DNA of 60,052 bases from Bacillota bacterium. Its GTDB lineage: Bacteria; Bacillota; Clostridia; Acetivibrionales; DTU013. Made by a program: the position numbers and the translations under genes. Below, piece by piece: positions 26,337 to 34,631 of this stretch (within the stretch, counting starts at the first letter, position 1; every line of letters starts with the position of its first letter). The DNA lies in NCBI GenBank assembly GCA_023435305.1, contig JAEYRV010000002.1:1-60052 (forward strand), read 5' to 3'. The notes under the pieces are model-generated. The model saw only the letters and a list, made by a program, of their open reading frames with translations. It was not told where the DNA came from and made no database searches.

Positions 26337-26912
26337 GTGAATGAAAAAATAAGATGCACTTGGGTAGGAAATATCCCTAAATACATAGACTATCATGACA
26401 ACGAATGGGGACGACCTGTACATGATGATGTGAAGCTGTTTGAAATGCTTATTTTAGAAGGTATGCAGGCAGGGCTTACTTGGATAACCGTGCTTAATAA
26501 GAGAGAAGCATTCAGGGAGGCTTTTGATGGGTTTGACCCTAATAAGATAGCCCTTTACGGCGAGGGAAAAATTCAAGAACTCATGGTAAATGAGAAAATA
26601 ATTAGGAATCGCCTGAAAATTAATTCAACTGTGATTAATGCAAAAGCATATTTAAAAATTATAGAAGAATATGGGAGCTTTGATAAATTCATATGGGGGT
26701 ATGTGGATTATGCTCCTATTACAACTCATAGGGAGAAACATGGGGATTTGCCTGCAAGCACTCCACTCTCCGATAGGATAAGTAAGGATTTGAAAAAAAT
26801 GGGCTTTAAGTTTGTTGGTTCGACCATAATTTATGCGTTCATACAAGCTACGGGTATGGTCAATGACCATATTACTGAGTGTTTTGTTTATGAGGAGATA
26901 TTGAAGGAGTAG
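26337..26912 (+). CDS. tag: DNA-3-methyladenine glycosylase I
   Basis: A 191-aa base-excision repair enzyme that removes 3-methyladenine from alkylated DNA. Family signatures are CTW near the N-terminus, YHDNEWGRPVHDD, FEMLILEGMQAGLTWITVLNKR (helix-hairpin region with the catalytic Glu) and MGFKFVGSTIIYAFIQATGMVNDH; the usual Cys/His zinc ligands are partly recognisable (CTW, H in VNDH, CF). GTG 26337 fits GGAGG nine bases upstream better than ATG 26304. It is an intact gene among decayed ones. Confidence 0.9.
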   Translation: MNEKIRCTWVGNIPKYIDYHDNEWGRPVHDDVKLFEMLILEGMQAGLTWITVLNKREAFREAFDGFDPNKIALYGEGKIQELMVNEKIIRNRLKINSTVINAKAYLKIIEEYGSFDKFIWGYVDYAPITTHREKHGDLPASTPLSDRISKDLKKMGFKFVGSTIIYAFIQATGMVNDHITECFVYEEILKE

Positions 26913-26940
26913 ACTATAACGGAAAAATGGAGGGAAGAAA

Positions 26941-26991
26941 ATGGCTAAATACGTTGTTATTTACGAGGATGAGCGAAAAGACGCTTTATAG
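26941..26991 (+). other. 16-codon remnant with strong ribosome site
   Basis: ATG 26941 follows GGAGGG and encodes MAKYVVIYEDERKDAL before TAG. It is probably the first codons of a gene cut off by the recombinase fragment that follows on the other strand. Confidence 0.25.
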
Positions 26992-27024
26992 CGGCGAAAA
27001 CAGGAATAGCCTAATCGAGAATTT

Positions 27025-27666
27025 TTACTTGAGAGAACAGGATAGATGCCAAACCAGCATAATGAGCTTATTCATCATCGTAACAAATGCATACTCAAAA
27101 CTGGATTCGGGAATGTACTTCATTGAGCACTTCTTGGTGTCCGTAATATGATTGGCACAGCACCATGCGATATTATGCCTGCTGATAGAGTGGATACGGC
27201 GCTTGAATTTTCCGCCGCAATTCTCGCAAATGATTATACCTGAAAATGGATATCGATTCTGATACTTACCTTGATATTTTTCTATGCCTTTTTCTTTGCC
27301 TCGTTGTTCAATGATATCTTGCGCGGCATTAAAATCTTCATGGCTGATAATCGCGTCATGATGATTTTTAATGAGATACTGGTCTTTTTCACCGTAATTG
27401 TAGTGACGATTGAAGTGTATATCGGTGTAGGTCTTTTGAAAAATAGCATCTCCTGTATATTTTTCATTACCGACTATTCCACGAATTGTTGTCGCCGTCC
27501 AACGGCCGCCTTTCTTGGATGGAACGTCGCGGTGATTTAGCTCATCCGCAATTTTTTCGGTACCTTTTCCGGATAAAATTTCAGAGAAGATAGTCATGTA
27601 TTTGTCCTCCAGTCTGAGAACTCTTGTCCTCACTACCCACTGGAAAAAAAGAAGTCCTTCGTACAA
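27025..27666 (-). pseudogene. Large serine recombinase, internal fragment
   Basis: About 195 recognisable residues: the recombinase domain (IFSEILSGKGTEKIADELN, GRWTATTIRGIVGNEKYTGDA) and the zinc ribbon (CENCGGKFKR then WCCANH and KKCSMKYIP). The N-terminal catalytic resolvase domain and most of the coiled coil are absent, and the ends run into unrelated sequence. It is not a piece of the gene at 4188, since both contain a zinc ribbon; a second integrative element was once here. Confidence 0.75.
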
Positions 27667-27675
27667 AAAAGAGCA

Positions 27676-27714
27676 AAAAAATAAAGCCTACCAGAGAGAT
27701 ATTCCCCAGTAGGC
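27676..27714 (-). terminator. Rho-independent terminator (minus strand)
   Basis: Read on the minus strand, GCCTAC pairs with GTAGGC around a 17-base loop and is followed by TTTATTTTTTT. It serves the SPOR fragment and the lipoprotein operon. Confidence 0.65.
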
Positions 27715-27730
27715 ATCATTACGTATATGT

Positions 27731-27901
27731 TTACTCGCTGTACTTGATGAAGGCATCCCTAAAGCCGGCCGCTTTAAGCTTGGTAAGCATGGCATCTGCG
27801 TTTGCCTTAACGGAGTATGCACCGACCTGTACACGATAGTGTTTTTTCGGTGTTGCAGGTATGACGGGAGCGGGCGTTACTGCTCTTGTCCGCTCAGGCA
27901 C
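27731..27901 (-). pseudogene. SPOR-domain C-terminal fragment
   Basis: 56 codons encode a Pro/Ala-rich linker and KHYRVQVGAYSVKANADAML...FIKYSE, a typical SPOR peptidoglycan-binding repeat such as ends many clostridial amidases and lysins. The catalytic part is absent; the frame begins with GTG 5 bp after the stop of the large lipoprotein gene. Either a remnant of a lysin, or possibly translated as a small coupled peptide. Confidence 0.6.
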
Positions 27902-27905
27902 TCAA

Positions 27906-30236
27906 TTAAGAAATCTGTTTCCACTCATAGACGTAGTAGGTGCCATAATTGGTGCCGCCTGTCCACAGCTCTTCCCGATCTCCTTCTAAGTAACCGGCGG
28001 GGATGACGGCGGAAATGGTCCCGTTGACCGAGAAAACATTTTTCTCCTTGTATTTTACAGAGGAATAAATCTCAAAGAAGCTTTTTCCGTCCGTGTTTTT
28101 GAATTTTACATTCCCCCAGTCAGCTCGACAGCTTCCGCTACCATCATAATAAGATAAGTTCTGTTCAGTGAAAGTAAGATTGAAATCAAGATGCACCATC
28201 TCTCCGTCCTTAATCATATTGGGCGGAACCGATAGGGTAAGCTGGGTGGCATAGCTTTCCCCGTGCAACACATCGGGATCAGGGTAATCATCGCTTTCCC
28301 CGACATATTTCCAAGTAGAAGTATAGCTGCCTGGCGAGGCCGATGCACTTACCTCATAAACACCACCCTTGTTGGTGTTGTCGATATTTGCCTGATAATT
28401 TTCGTTCTTAGTCTCCACCAGCACCCAGGCGAAGGTCGGGTCGGTCGTAAACGATTCCTCATACAGCCCCGTTTCCCGCAAATACTTAAAAAACCCCGCC
28501 TTATCTTTCTTCTCGGTTTGCGTGATCCACACGCCAATTGCCCGAACAAGCCTTGCGTTATCCATATCCGCCCGTTTGTCGGGATCGACACAACCCAGTA
28601 CTGCATCGCGGATGGCATACAGCCTTTGCAGGCGTGTAGCCACATCATAATTGCTGCCGTCCTTGTCAATTCCGAAATACTTACGGTGGTCATAATGCGC
28701 GAGCAGGCCCTGTTTTTTCAGCTCCGCGATAAAGGCTTCTTCGTTCTGACGGAGCTTTGCAATTTCTGGTTCGGCAGCTTTGCGCTCTTCAAAATAATCA
28801 CGCAGGCCTTTCCACGCGTTTTTGACGAGGACATCCCGCGAGGTGCTGCTCAAATCATTCTCATCCATTCCGTATTTTTCGCAATGTGCCTTAACGATAC
28901 GGATATTCATTAAAGCCTCGGCGTTGCCTTTCAGCGAGAAAATGCCGTCGAAGTCGCCCTCAAAATCTCCGTTCGGCTTTGTGTATAAACGGTAGGCTTC
29001 TTCAATTTCCGCTTGCGTCCAGTATGCCTGTGCCGCATCCGCCGCTTCTTCCAAACCTTCTTTGGCATAGTTCAGCGTGGACACCAGTAGCTGCGCCTTT
29101 GGCCCCGCAAGACCGGTCAACATATTTCCAATCGCCTCAAAGCCCGCCTTTTTATCCCCTCCGGCAAAAGCGCCCGCCGCCGTTCCAAGTCCGCCCAGAA
29201 CCGTGATTGCTTTGGCCGTTTTATCCACATAGCCGGTTTGCAGGTCCTTGACCCCAAAAAAGGTTTTATTTGCGTTGACGCTCTTTTCAACGCCGAAGGC
29301 AATGGCTTTCGTATAAAGCTCCAACGCCTTGTCGTTAAATTCCTGCTTGCCGTCCTCTCCCGCCTGTGCCGCATCTGCCATGCGCATCAGCGTGTCCACA
29401 GGTGCAAAATCCTTGACGGGGTTGGTTTCGTCCAGCAATTCGTCGTAAGCCGCCGATTCGAGATAAGTGACTGCGTCCTTTACAAGCTGATCACGCGCAG
29501 AAGTACTGTCGATTCCGATTGATTTGAAAAGCTCGTCAAGCTGTTTTCCCACCGCGCTGCTGAGCTTCGCCTTTTTTTGCAAGCGGTCGTATTCATCCGC
29601 CGCATAGGTTGTGGCAAAGGTCTTAATCTGTTCTGCCTCAGAGGGCTTGCCGAAGCCCAGCAGACTGAAATGGCTGGCGGAAAAAGTCGCCGTTCCGTCT
29701 TTCAGGTTCACCGTCGTGGGCATAAAATACCGCCACACACCGTTCTCGTAGGTGGCGAAGAAAAGCTCCTCGGCGGCTAAAGCCTTCAAATGCTCTTTCG
29801 GGATTTTGATGGTCACGGGAACAGGCGCGGCAAACCAGACGCCATGGGCGCCGTCGCCGGAAACCTCAATGGGCGTTCCGTACAACGTAAAATCAGAGGA
29901 CCGATAACTCTTTGCTTCCTCTGCCGAAAGCACCTTCATCGTTACCGTTGTACCGCCCTCCATCACGCCGTCCGGAACCGTGATTTCCCATCCGGTTTTG
30001 GCGTTGCCGCCGATTTTCGTGTCTTTTCCTTTTTGAACGGTTTCCGTAACCGTAGTTCCCTTCGCAGGGTAGCCTCCTGAGCAGCCAGTGAGTACGGGCA
30101 GAAGCCCGGTCAGCAGACAAAAAACCAATGCAGCTGATATTGCCGGAGTCAGGCCTTTTTTTAGTGAAATCTTCTTTTTTTGTGCAATAGGTTTGTTTTT
30201 TGTCTTTACGCCATAGTTTTTATAGAATTTATTCAT
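27906..30236 (-). CDS. Large lipoprotein with ZU5-like N-terminal region
   Basis: 776 aa. A long basic N-terminus precedes a signal helix (~30-50) and the lipobox VLTGC (Cys52), so the mature protein is membrane-anchored outside the cell. Residues ~75-200 (ITVPDGVMEGGTTVTM, SGDGAHGVWFAAPVPVTIKIP) resemble a ZU5-type beta domain; then ~430 helical, Ala-rich residues and a C-terminal beta domain (~610-776). GAGAGG with AAGG precedes the ATG. It ends an operon with the 31-codon and 173-aa genes. Function unknown; the sequence composition is GC-richer than the genes to its left. Confidence 0.75.
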   Translation of the reverse strand: MNKFYKNYGVKTKNKPIAQKKKISLKKGLTPAISAALVFCLLTGLLPVLTGCSGGYPAKGTTVTETVQKGKDTKIGGNAKTGWEITVPDGVMEGGTTVTMKVLSAEEAKSYRSSDFTLYGTPIEVSGDGAHGVWFAAPVPVTIKIPKEHLKALAAEELFFATYENGVWRYFMPTTVNLKDGTATFSASHFSLLGFGKPSEAEQIKTFATTYAADEYDRLQKKAKLSSAVGKQLDELFKSIGIDSTSARDQLVKDAVTYLESAAYDELLDETNPVKDFAPVDTLMRMADAAQAGEDGKQEFNDKALELYTKAIAFGVEKSVNANKTFFGVKDLQTGYVDKTAKAITVLGGLGTAAGAFAGGDKKAGFEAIGNMLTGLAGPKAQLLVSTLNYAKEGLEEAADAAQAYWTQAEIEEAYRLYTKPNGDFEGDFDGIFSLKGNAEALMNIRIVKAHCEKYGMDENDLSSTSRDVLVKNAWKGLRDYFEERKAAEPEIAKLRQNEEAFIAELKKQGLLAHYDHRKYFGIDKDGSNYDVATRLQRLYAIRDAVLGCVDPDKRADMDNARLVRAIGVWITQTEKKDKAGFFKYLRETGLYEESFTTDPTFAWVLVETKNENYQANIDNTNKGGVYEVSASASPGSYTSTWKYVGESDDYPDPDVLHGESYATQLTLSVPPNMIKDGEMVHLDFNLTFTEQNLSYYDGSGSCRADWGNVKFKNTDGKSFFEIYSSVKYKEKNVFSVNGTISAVIPAGYLEGDREELWTGGTNYGTYYVYEWKQIS

Positions 30237-30273
30237 TACCTTAACCTCTCTTTTAAAAATTTATGTTTTAGTA

Positions 30274-30369
30274 TTATTTCAACAAGGGGCATTTGCACCG
30301 GAAGCAGACATCATTGCTTATCTGTTTTGCGGCGTATGATTTTGCATGTGCTGCCAATTTGTTTTCCAT
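30274..30369 (-). CDS. 31-aa peptide gene
   Basis: ATG 30369 follows an ideal AAGGAGG at seven bases, which overlaps the stop region of the upstream membrane protein gene. The product is short, basic and ends in a Cys cluster (CFRCKCPLLK), with no signal peptide. It lies between two co-directed genes with no other use for that ribosome site. It could be a small regulatory or metal-binding peptide, or a leader peptide for the lipoprotein; a chance frame cannot be excluded. Confidence 0.45.
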   Translation of the reverse strand: MENKLAAHAKSYAAKQISNDVCFRCKCPLLK

Positions 30370-30383
30370 AAAATAATCCTCCT

Positions 30384-30905
30384 TCAGGGTATAATCGTGG
30401 GAGTAATCCCGGTTTCATAGCGAAACTTCTCAATGATGCTCTCAAGACCGGGGTTGTCGGGTCCTGAATGAATCAACTTGATGCTGCGAATATCTGTATC
30501 CCTGCCGTAGTCCAGCGAGAGATAATCCCGCCCGATCTCTACGGCTTTGAGCTGGATACCTTCCTGATTGAACTTGATGATCTTGGAGCCCAGCAGGATG
30601 CCAAAGCAGGATACGAACATCTCGACCGTTTCGCAGAACTCCGCTTCGCTTTCTTTGATGCTGTCCCGCTCACGAAGGACGGCGGGTTGAATATGGAGAA
30701 TCTGATTCTCGACAATCAGCCGTGCGGCAGTGAGTCTTTGGTTCATGGTGAAAAAAAGGAAAGTGACGATCAATCCTGTTGACAAGGCCACAACCGCATA
30801 CGGCTTCCAATTCGAAGGTTGCAGGATAAGCGCTGCCGCAAAAGTGACCGCACAGAAAATGGAGGCTGCCAAAAAGCACCGCGCGTACCGCGCAATTTTT
30901 TTCAA
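30384..30905 (-). CDS. Small membrane protein, unknown
   Basis: 173 aa with two membrane helices (~8-30 and ~35-54) and a cytoplasmic C-terminal domain of about 115 residues with a PH-like feel (RLIVENQILHIQPAVL, GSKIIKFNQEGIQLKAVEIG). It is first in the small operon with the 31-codon gene and the lipoprotein. A ribosome site AAGGGGGG lies just before the ATG. No family recognised. Confidence 0.65.
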   Translation of the reverse strand: MKKIARYARCFLAASIFCAVTFAAALILQPSNWKPYAVVALSTGLIVTFLFFTMNQRLTAARLIVENQILHIQPAVLRERDSIKESEAEFCETVEMFVSCFGILLGSKIIKFNQEGIQLKAVEIGRDYLSLDYGRDTDIRSIKLIHSGPDNPGLESIIEKFRYETGITPTIIP

Positions 30906-30991
30906 ATAAATCCCCCCTTGGTATGCAGCGTTTTCTTCATTTTACAGAAATCAGGGCTGTGTCTGCGTCACCAAGTTGGGTGATTTTATGT

Positions 30992-31025
30992 AAAAAAGCC
31001 CCTCACATTTTCGGGTGAGGGGCTT
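30992..31025 (-). terminator. Strong terminator (minus strand)
   Basis: AAGCCCCTCAC and GTGAGGGGCTT form a perfect 11-bp stem around eight bases; on the minus strand six T follow. It separates the LuxR operon from the membrane protein/lipoprotein operon, so the latter has its own promoter in 30906-30991. Confidence 0.85.
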
Positions 31026-31038
31026 CAAAAACCGCTGT

Positions 31039-32481
31039 TTATAAGGGACTATCGGATTCCGTGGATGGGATGTGTAGAAGGAGATTCATCAACTCCGTCC
31101 GGTTCTGAACTCCGGCTTTGGAGTAAATGTTTTTTACATGGGTTTTTACAGTGTTTTCGCTCACATGCAGTTCACCGGCAATCATCCGATAGGTTTTGCC
31201 TTTGATGAGAAGGGCTGCGATTTCACCCTCGCGCTCGGTGAGCTTTTCTGTGATACTGAACTCACAGATTAGCCGGGTTTGTTCCTGGGCTGGCATTCCA
31301 GTAATTGTGGTCAAGTAGGCATGGTTTTTGAGCAAGGTGGTCAGCCGCGTGTGTAAGGGCGGAAGCATGATAAGGGTAACGCACACCACGCCCAATGCCA
31401 GCAGAGTAGGATTCTGGCTTTGTCCGCCTGCGACCTCGTTTCCGATAAGTCCGCCCAAAAGAACCCCCAGGACATTGGCGGAAAGACCGACGCCCATGAT
31501 TTTTGCGGGGTTTTTGTCCAGCTCCAGCATTTCACCCAGGATGCTCCACCAAAACAGATCGTACACGCCGCAGGCTCCCAGCATCAGAGTATTGACGACA
31601 AGATAATCCGCCCATGAGCGACCCAGCAGTAGAAAGGCAATAAAAGAAAAACCGATCATGGCGATCGCCACATAGAGGATATAGGACCGGTTTATTTTTT
31701 GGGGCAGATTCCGCATAATAAACAGAGCCGCGATATACGGCGCAGCCCAATACCAGCTTGTCAGCCATTCCAGATGGGCGAAGGCGGGACCCTGTACCTG
31801 ATACATAAGGCCAGAATTGATGGTGATGACCACAACGAACAGGCACAGAAAAGCAAGGGGGCCAACTTTGCCGACAGAAATCTCCCCCTGCCCGGAAGCT
31901 GGAGGTTCCGATGCTTCCTCTTTGGGAAGCCTGAGCGCGAATAGGAAAGCCGCTGCCAGCATCAGCATGGAAAAACCAAGCCCAACGTGTGGGGAAATAT
32001 GAATGGCGACCATATTGAGCGCAATCATCAAGATGTTCGAGAAGATAAGTCCGTCCGCCATAGTCTTGATGCGCTCATCCTTCGGCGTGCAGCCTTTGAA
32101 ATAAAAACCCCATGCCGCCACACAGCAGCCGACCAGAAATGCCGCTAAAATCAGCGCCGCCGTCCACAGAAAGGAAGGAGGGCGGAAAAACACGCCAGAA
32201 GCCGCAATGCAAAACGCAATGGAAAAAAGCATGAGCTTTTTGGCTGTTCGCATATTCCTCACAAAAAAGCCGCAGGCAAGTAATCCAGCAAAATGAGCGG
32301 CCATTGTTCCGAATACAAAGGACTCAGCCGAGATGTTATAATAATCCGCGAGGGCGTACAGTATCCTGCCTTCAAAGGGGAAGGCCAGCAGCCATGAGAA
32401 AAACAGAGAAAAGACAATGACAGATAAACGACGGTTATTGACCATCGTCGGCATATCTTGATTTGTTGCGTTTTCTATCAT
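31039..32481 (-). CDS. LuxR-family regulator with 12-helix membrane domain
   Basis: 480 aa. Residues ~15-400 contain about twelve hydrophobic helices arranged as in an MFS transporter; the C-terminal ~65 residues are a LuxR/NarL HTH (LTEREGEIAALLIKGKTYRMIAGELHV then ENTVKTHVKNIYSKAGV). Such transporter-like LuxR sensors are known in Actinobacteria of the Eggerthella group and in some Clostridia; they are thought to sense a small molecule in the membrane. Its start overlaps the HTH gene upstream by 4 bp. The neighbouring lipoprotein operon is the obvious candidate target. Confidence 0.85.
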   Translation of the reverse strand: MIENATNQDMPTMVNNRRLSVIVFSLFFSWLLAFPFEGRILYALADYYNISAESFVFGTMAAHFAGLLACGFFVRNMRTAKKLMLFSIAFCIAASGVFFRPPSFLWTAALILAAFLVGCCVAAWGFYFKGCTPKDERIKTMADGLIFSNILMIALNMVAIHISPHVGLGFSMLMLAAAFLFALRLPKEEASEPPASGQGEISVGKVGPLAFLCLFVVVITINSGLMYQVQGPAFAHLEWLTSWYWAAPYIAALFIMRNLPQKINRSYILYVAIAMIGFSFIAFLLLGRSWADYLVVNTLMLGACGVYDLFWWSILGEMLELDKNPAKIMGVGLSANVLGVLLGGLIGNEVAGGQSQNPTLLALGVVCVTLIMLPPLHTRLTTLLKNHAYLTTITGMPAQEQTRLICEFSITEKLTEREGEIAALLIKGKTYRMIAGELHVSENTVKTHVKNIYSKAGVQNRTELMNLLLHIPSTESDSPL

Positions 32482-32687
32482 TTCTTCACCTCTTTTGCTT
32501 TAGCCGCAGAGAATTTGCGCCCGTTTCTTTTTCGTCCATCCTCAGGTCGGGCAGCATCTTTAGGAATCAACCACACGTTTGAGATTTTACGAGCACCCTC
32601 AATACGACCGTTTGTACAGTGATAGAGAACCATCCGTGCGGTGAGGCCCCATGCATCCGCCGCTTCTTTTACACCGATGTATTCCAT
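32478..32687 (-). CDS. Small HTH DNA-binding protein (excisionase-like)
   Basis: 69 aa starting MEYIGVKEAADAWGLTARMV, a MerR/excisionase-type helix-turn-helix with a wing containing NVWLIPKDA, and a basic tail. ATG 32687 is used because GGAGG lies before it; the alternative GTG 32702 is inside that site. It is coupled (ATGA) to the transporter-like LuxR gene, suggesting a two-component regulatory unit. Confidence 0.7.
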   Translation of the reverse strand: MEYIGVKEAADAWGLTARMVLYHCTNGRIEGARKISNVWLIPKDAARPEDGRKRNGRKFSAAKAKEVKK

Positions 32688-32872
32688 GACGGTTTCCTCC
32701 ACAAGTGTGTCATTATTTTCTTATTATATTTCTTTCATACGAAATATTCAACTGCCAAAAATGTAATAATCGGCGTGGATGCATATGAGCTATCCCTAAA
32801 CCATTAATAAACTGTAATATCGTTAATTGCGCCTTGCCTGACGTGTTCCCCTGGAGCGGACACGTCGAGACG

Positions 32873-32945
32873 GTGGTATTGATGACGGCACTTTGTGAAT
32901 GGTCAGTTTAACAACTTGGTTATTTGAGTGTTCGATTTAGATGTA
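32873..32945. repeat. Transposon-end-like motifs
   Basis: GTGGTATTGATG (32873-32884) is followed by ATGGTCAGTTT (from ~32898) and a GTTCGATTTAGATGT variant (~32931), the same order as at 17428-17661 but more diverged. A perfect hairpin GACGTGT/ACACGTC (32839-32865) precedes it. A further hairpin GACCCCG/CGGGGTC lies at ~32978-33000. No gene was seen between 32703 and 33057. Confidence 0.4.
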
Positions 32946-33057
32946 TTGAAAAAAGTTCGTTGTTCCATTGGGAAGTGACCCCGGAAGTGTTTTCGGGGTC
33001 GTTTATGTATATGGCTATAGTATGAAATTCTTTCATGAGAGCAGAAAAAACTTCTTC

Positions 33058-33119
33058 TTGACAATTATACGAAGAGGACATATACTTACGAATATAGTAT
33101 AATTATTTAAATTCGTAAG
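33058..33119 (+). promoter_or_regulatory. tetR promoter and inverted-repeat operator
   Basis: TTGACA (33058-33063) and TATACT (33081-33086) are 17 bp apart. CTTACGAAT (33085-33093) and ATTCGTAAG (33111-33119) form a perfect 9-bp inverted repeat that overlaps the -10 and the start of transcription, a typical place for a TetR-family self-repressor. Confidence 0.7.
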
Positions 33120-33152
33120 GCTATGTCGACAGGTCGGAGAGGAGTTGTTTCG

Positions 33153-33713
33153 ATGAATAATCATAAAGCCTCTGTTTCCCCGAGAATCAATGAGATTGCT
33201 GAGACCGCAAAGGCACTTTTCTTCAAGCACGGTGTCAAACGAGTGACCGTTGAGGAAATTTGCTCGAAGGCGAACGTCAGCAAAATGACGTTCTACAAGT
33301 ATTTCTCCAATAAGGATGCCGTAGTGAGGCACATTCGGGATGAACTGTTGAACGCAGGTTTTTCAAAATACGACGAGATCATCGAAATGGATCTCTCGTA
33401 CCCGGAGAAAATCGACCTTGTGACCGCATGGCGCTTCGAGTTCTTCTCCAGTATGAACAGTGAATTTATTGAAGACATTATTTCGTTTGAAGAAACAGTC
33501 GAAGAGATGAAGAAACGATTTATTCGAAATATTGAGATTGCCCGAAGCCGCGGCGAGGTCCGTTCTGATATCTCTCCGGAGCTGATTTGGTTAGCTGGGG
33601 AGAAGCTCAACGAGATCGCATCCGACCCGCGTTGGAAGAGTATAGTCCCGGATTACCGCGAGCTGGACCGACAAATGCGAACCCTTTTCTTTTACGGATT
33701 ACTTATCCGATAG
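33153..33713 (+). CDS. TetR-family repressor
   Basis: 186 aa. The N-terminal HTH reads AKALFFKHGVKRVTVEEICSKANVSKMTFYKYFSNKD, the hallmark of TetR/AcrR proteins; the C-terminal ligand domain is unassigned. ATG 33153 follows GGAGAGGAG; an upstream ATG at 33123 lies in the leader. The ABC exporter genes follow after 54 bp, so it probably represses them together with itself through the upstream inverted repeat. Confidence 0.88.
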   Translation: MNNHKASVSPRINEIAETAKALFFKHGVKRVTVEEICSKANVSKMTFYKYFSNKDAVVRHIRDELLNAGFSKYDEIIEMDLSYPEKIDLVTAWRFEFFSSMNSEFIEDIISFEETVEEMKKRFIRNIEIARSRGEVRSDISPELIWLAGEKLNEIASDPRWKSIVPDYRELDRQMRTLFFYGLLIR

Positions 33714-33767
33714 CGAGGCAAAATTCGATGGGGACGATGAAGTCCGGAGAATGAAAGGAGAGCAATC

Positions 33768-34631
33768 GTGGAAAAGGTAGTGGAGGCAAAGAACTTAATT
33801 TATTCATACGGGCCAATCAAGGCTGTACGTGATATCAGTTTTTATGTCGAAAAGGGGGAGATCCTCGGGCTTCTCGGTCCGAACGGGGCGGGGAAATCGA
33901 CTACAATCCGGATGCTGACCGGTGAACTCCCTCCCGAGTCCGGGGAAGCATTGATTCTCGGGATGGATGTCCGGAAGTCCCCAAAGGAAGTGAGGCGCCG
34001 GTTCGGGGTGTGTTTTGAACAGCCCAATTTATACGAGCAGCTGACGGCAAAGGAGAATCTGGTTTTCTTCGCGAAACTGTACCGACTGGATCGTTTTTTG
34101 CCGGAGCGTTTGCTGGATAAGGTCGGCTTGGGCGACCGGATGAACGAGAAGGTTTCGAAATACTCCAAGGGAATGAAGCAACGTCTGATGCTTGCACGTG
34201 CACTGATCAACACGCCGGACGTTCTGTTTCTCGATGAGCCGGCAAGCGGATTGGACCCGGTTTCTTCGGAGGCGCTTCGGAACATTATTCTGGAGGAAAA
34301 AGAGCGCGGTGCGGCAATCGTGCTGACAACGCACGATATGAACGATGCAGATAAACTGTCCGACCGGGTCGCTTTTATTAGCGGCGGTCAGATCGCCGCG
34401 CTCGACACGCCGTATCAACTTAAACTGAAGCACGGTCAGAAGCGAATTCTGATTGACACGGCAAGCGAAAATAACGGAAAAGAAACGATCGAGATCTTAA
34501 TGGACGAGGCGTCCGTCGGAGATAAGATTCGTGCGATTTTTGAGAACAAACGGGTATTGACCGTTCACAGTAAGGAAGCGACGCTGGAGGATATTTTCAT
34601 CAAGATTACCGGAAGGGGGCTTGCCGGATGA
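33768..34631 (+). CDS. ABC transporter ATP-binding protein
   Basis: 287 aa, drug/Na+-export type (CcmA/DrrA-like). Walker A GPNGAGKST (~38), Q-loop CFEQPNLYE, signature YSKGMKQRL (~131) and Walker B LFLDEPASGLDP (~153), with H-loop TTHDM. GTG start behind AAAGGAGAG. It powers the two membrane proteins encoded next; overlap with the first is 4 bp. Confidence 0.92.
   Translation: MEKVVEAKNLIYSYGPIKAVRDISFYVEKGEILGLLGPNGAGKSTTIRMLTGELPPESGEALILGMDVRKSPKEVRRRFGVCFEQPNLYEQLTAKENLVFFAKLYRLDRFLPERLLDKVGLGDRMNEKVSKYSKGMKQRLMLARALINTPDVLFLDEPASGLDPVSSEALRNIILEEKERGAAIVLTTHDMNDADKLSDRVAFISGGQIAALDTPYQLKLKHGQKRILIDTASENNGKETIEILMDEASVGDKIRAIFENKRVLTVHSKEATLEDIFIKITGRGLAG

Noticed and set aside
28263..28913. 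216-aa plus-strand frame opposite the large lipoprotein
   Set aside because: Shadow of the lipoprotein gene, with no ribosome site and a composition typical of antisense frames.
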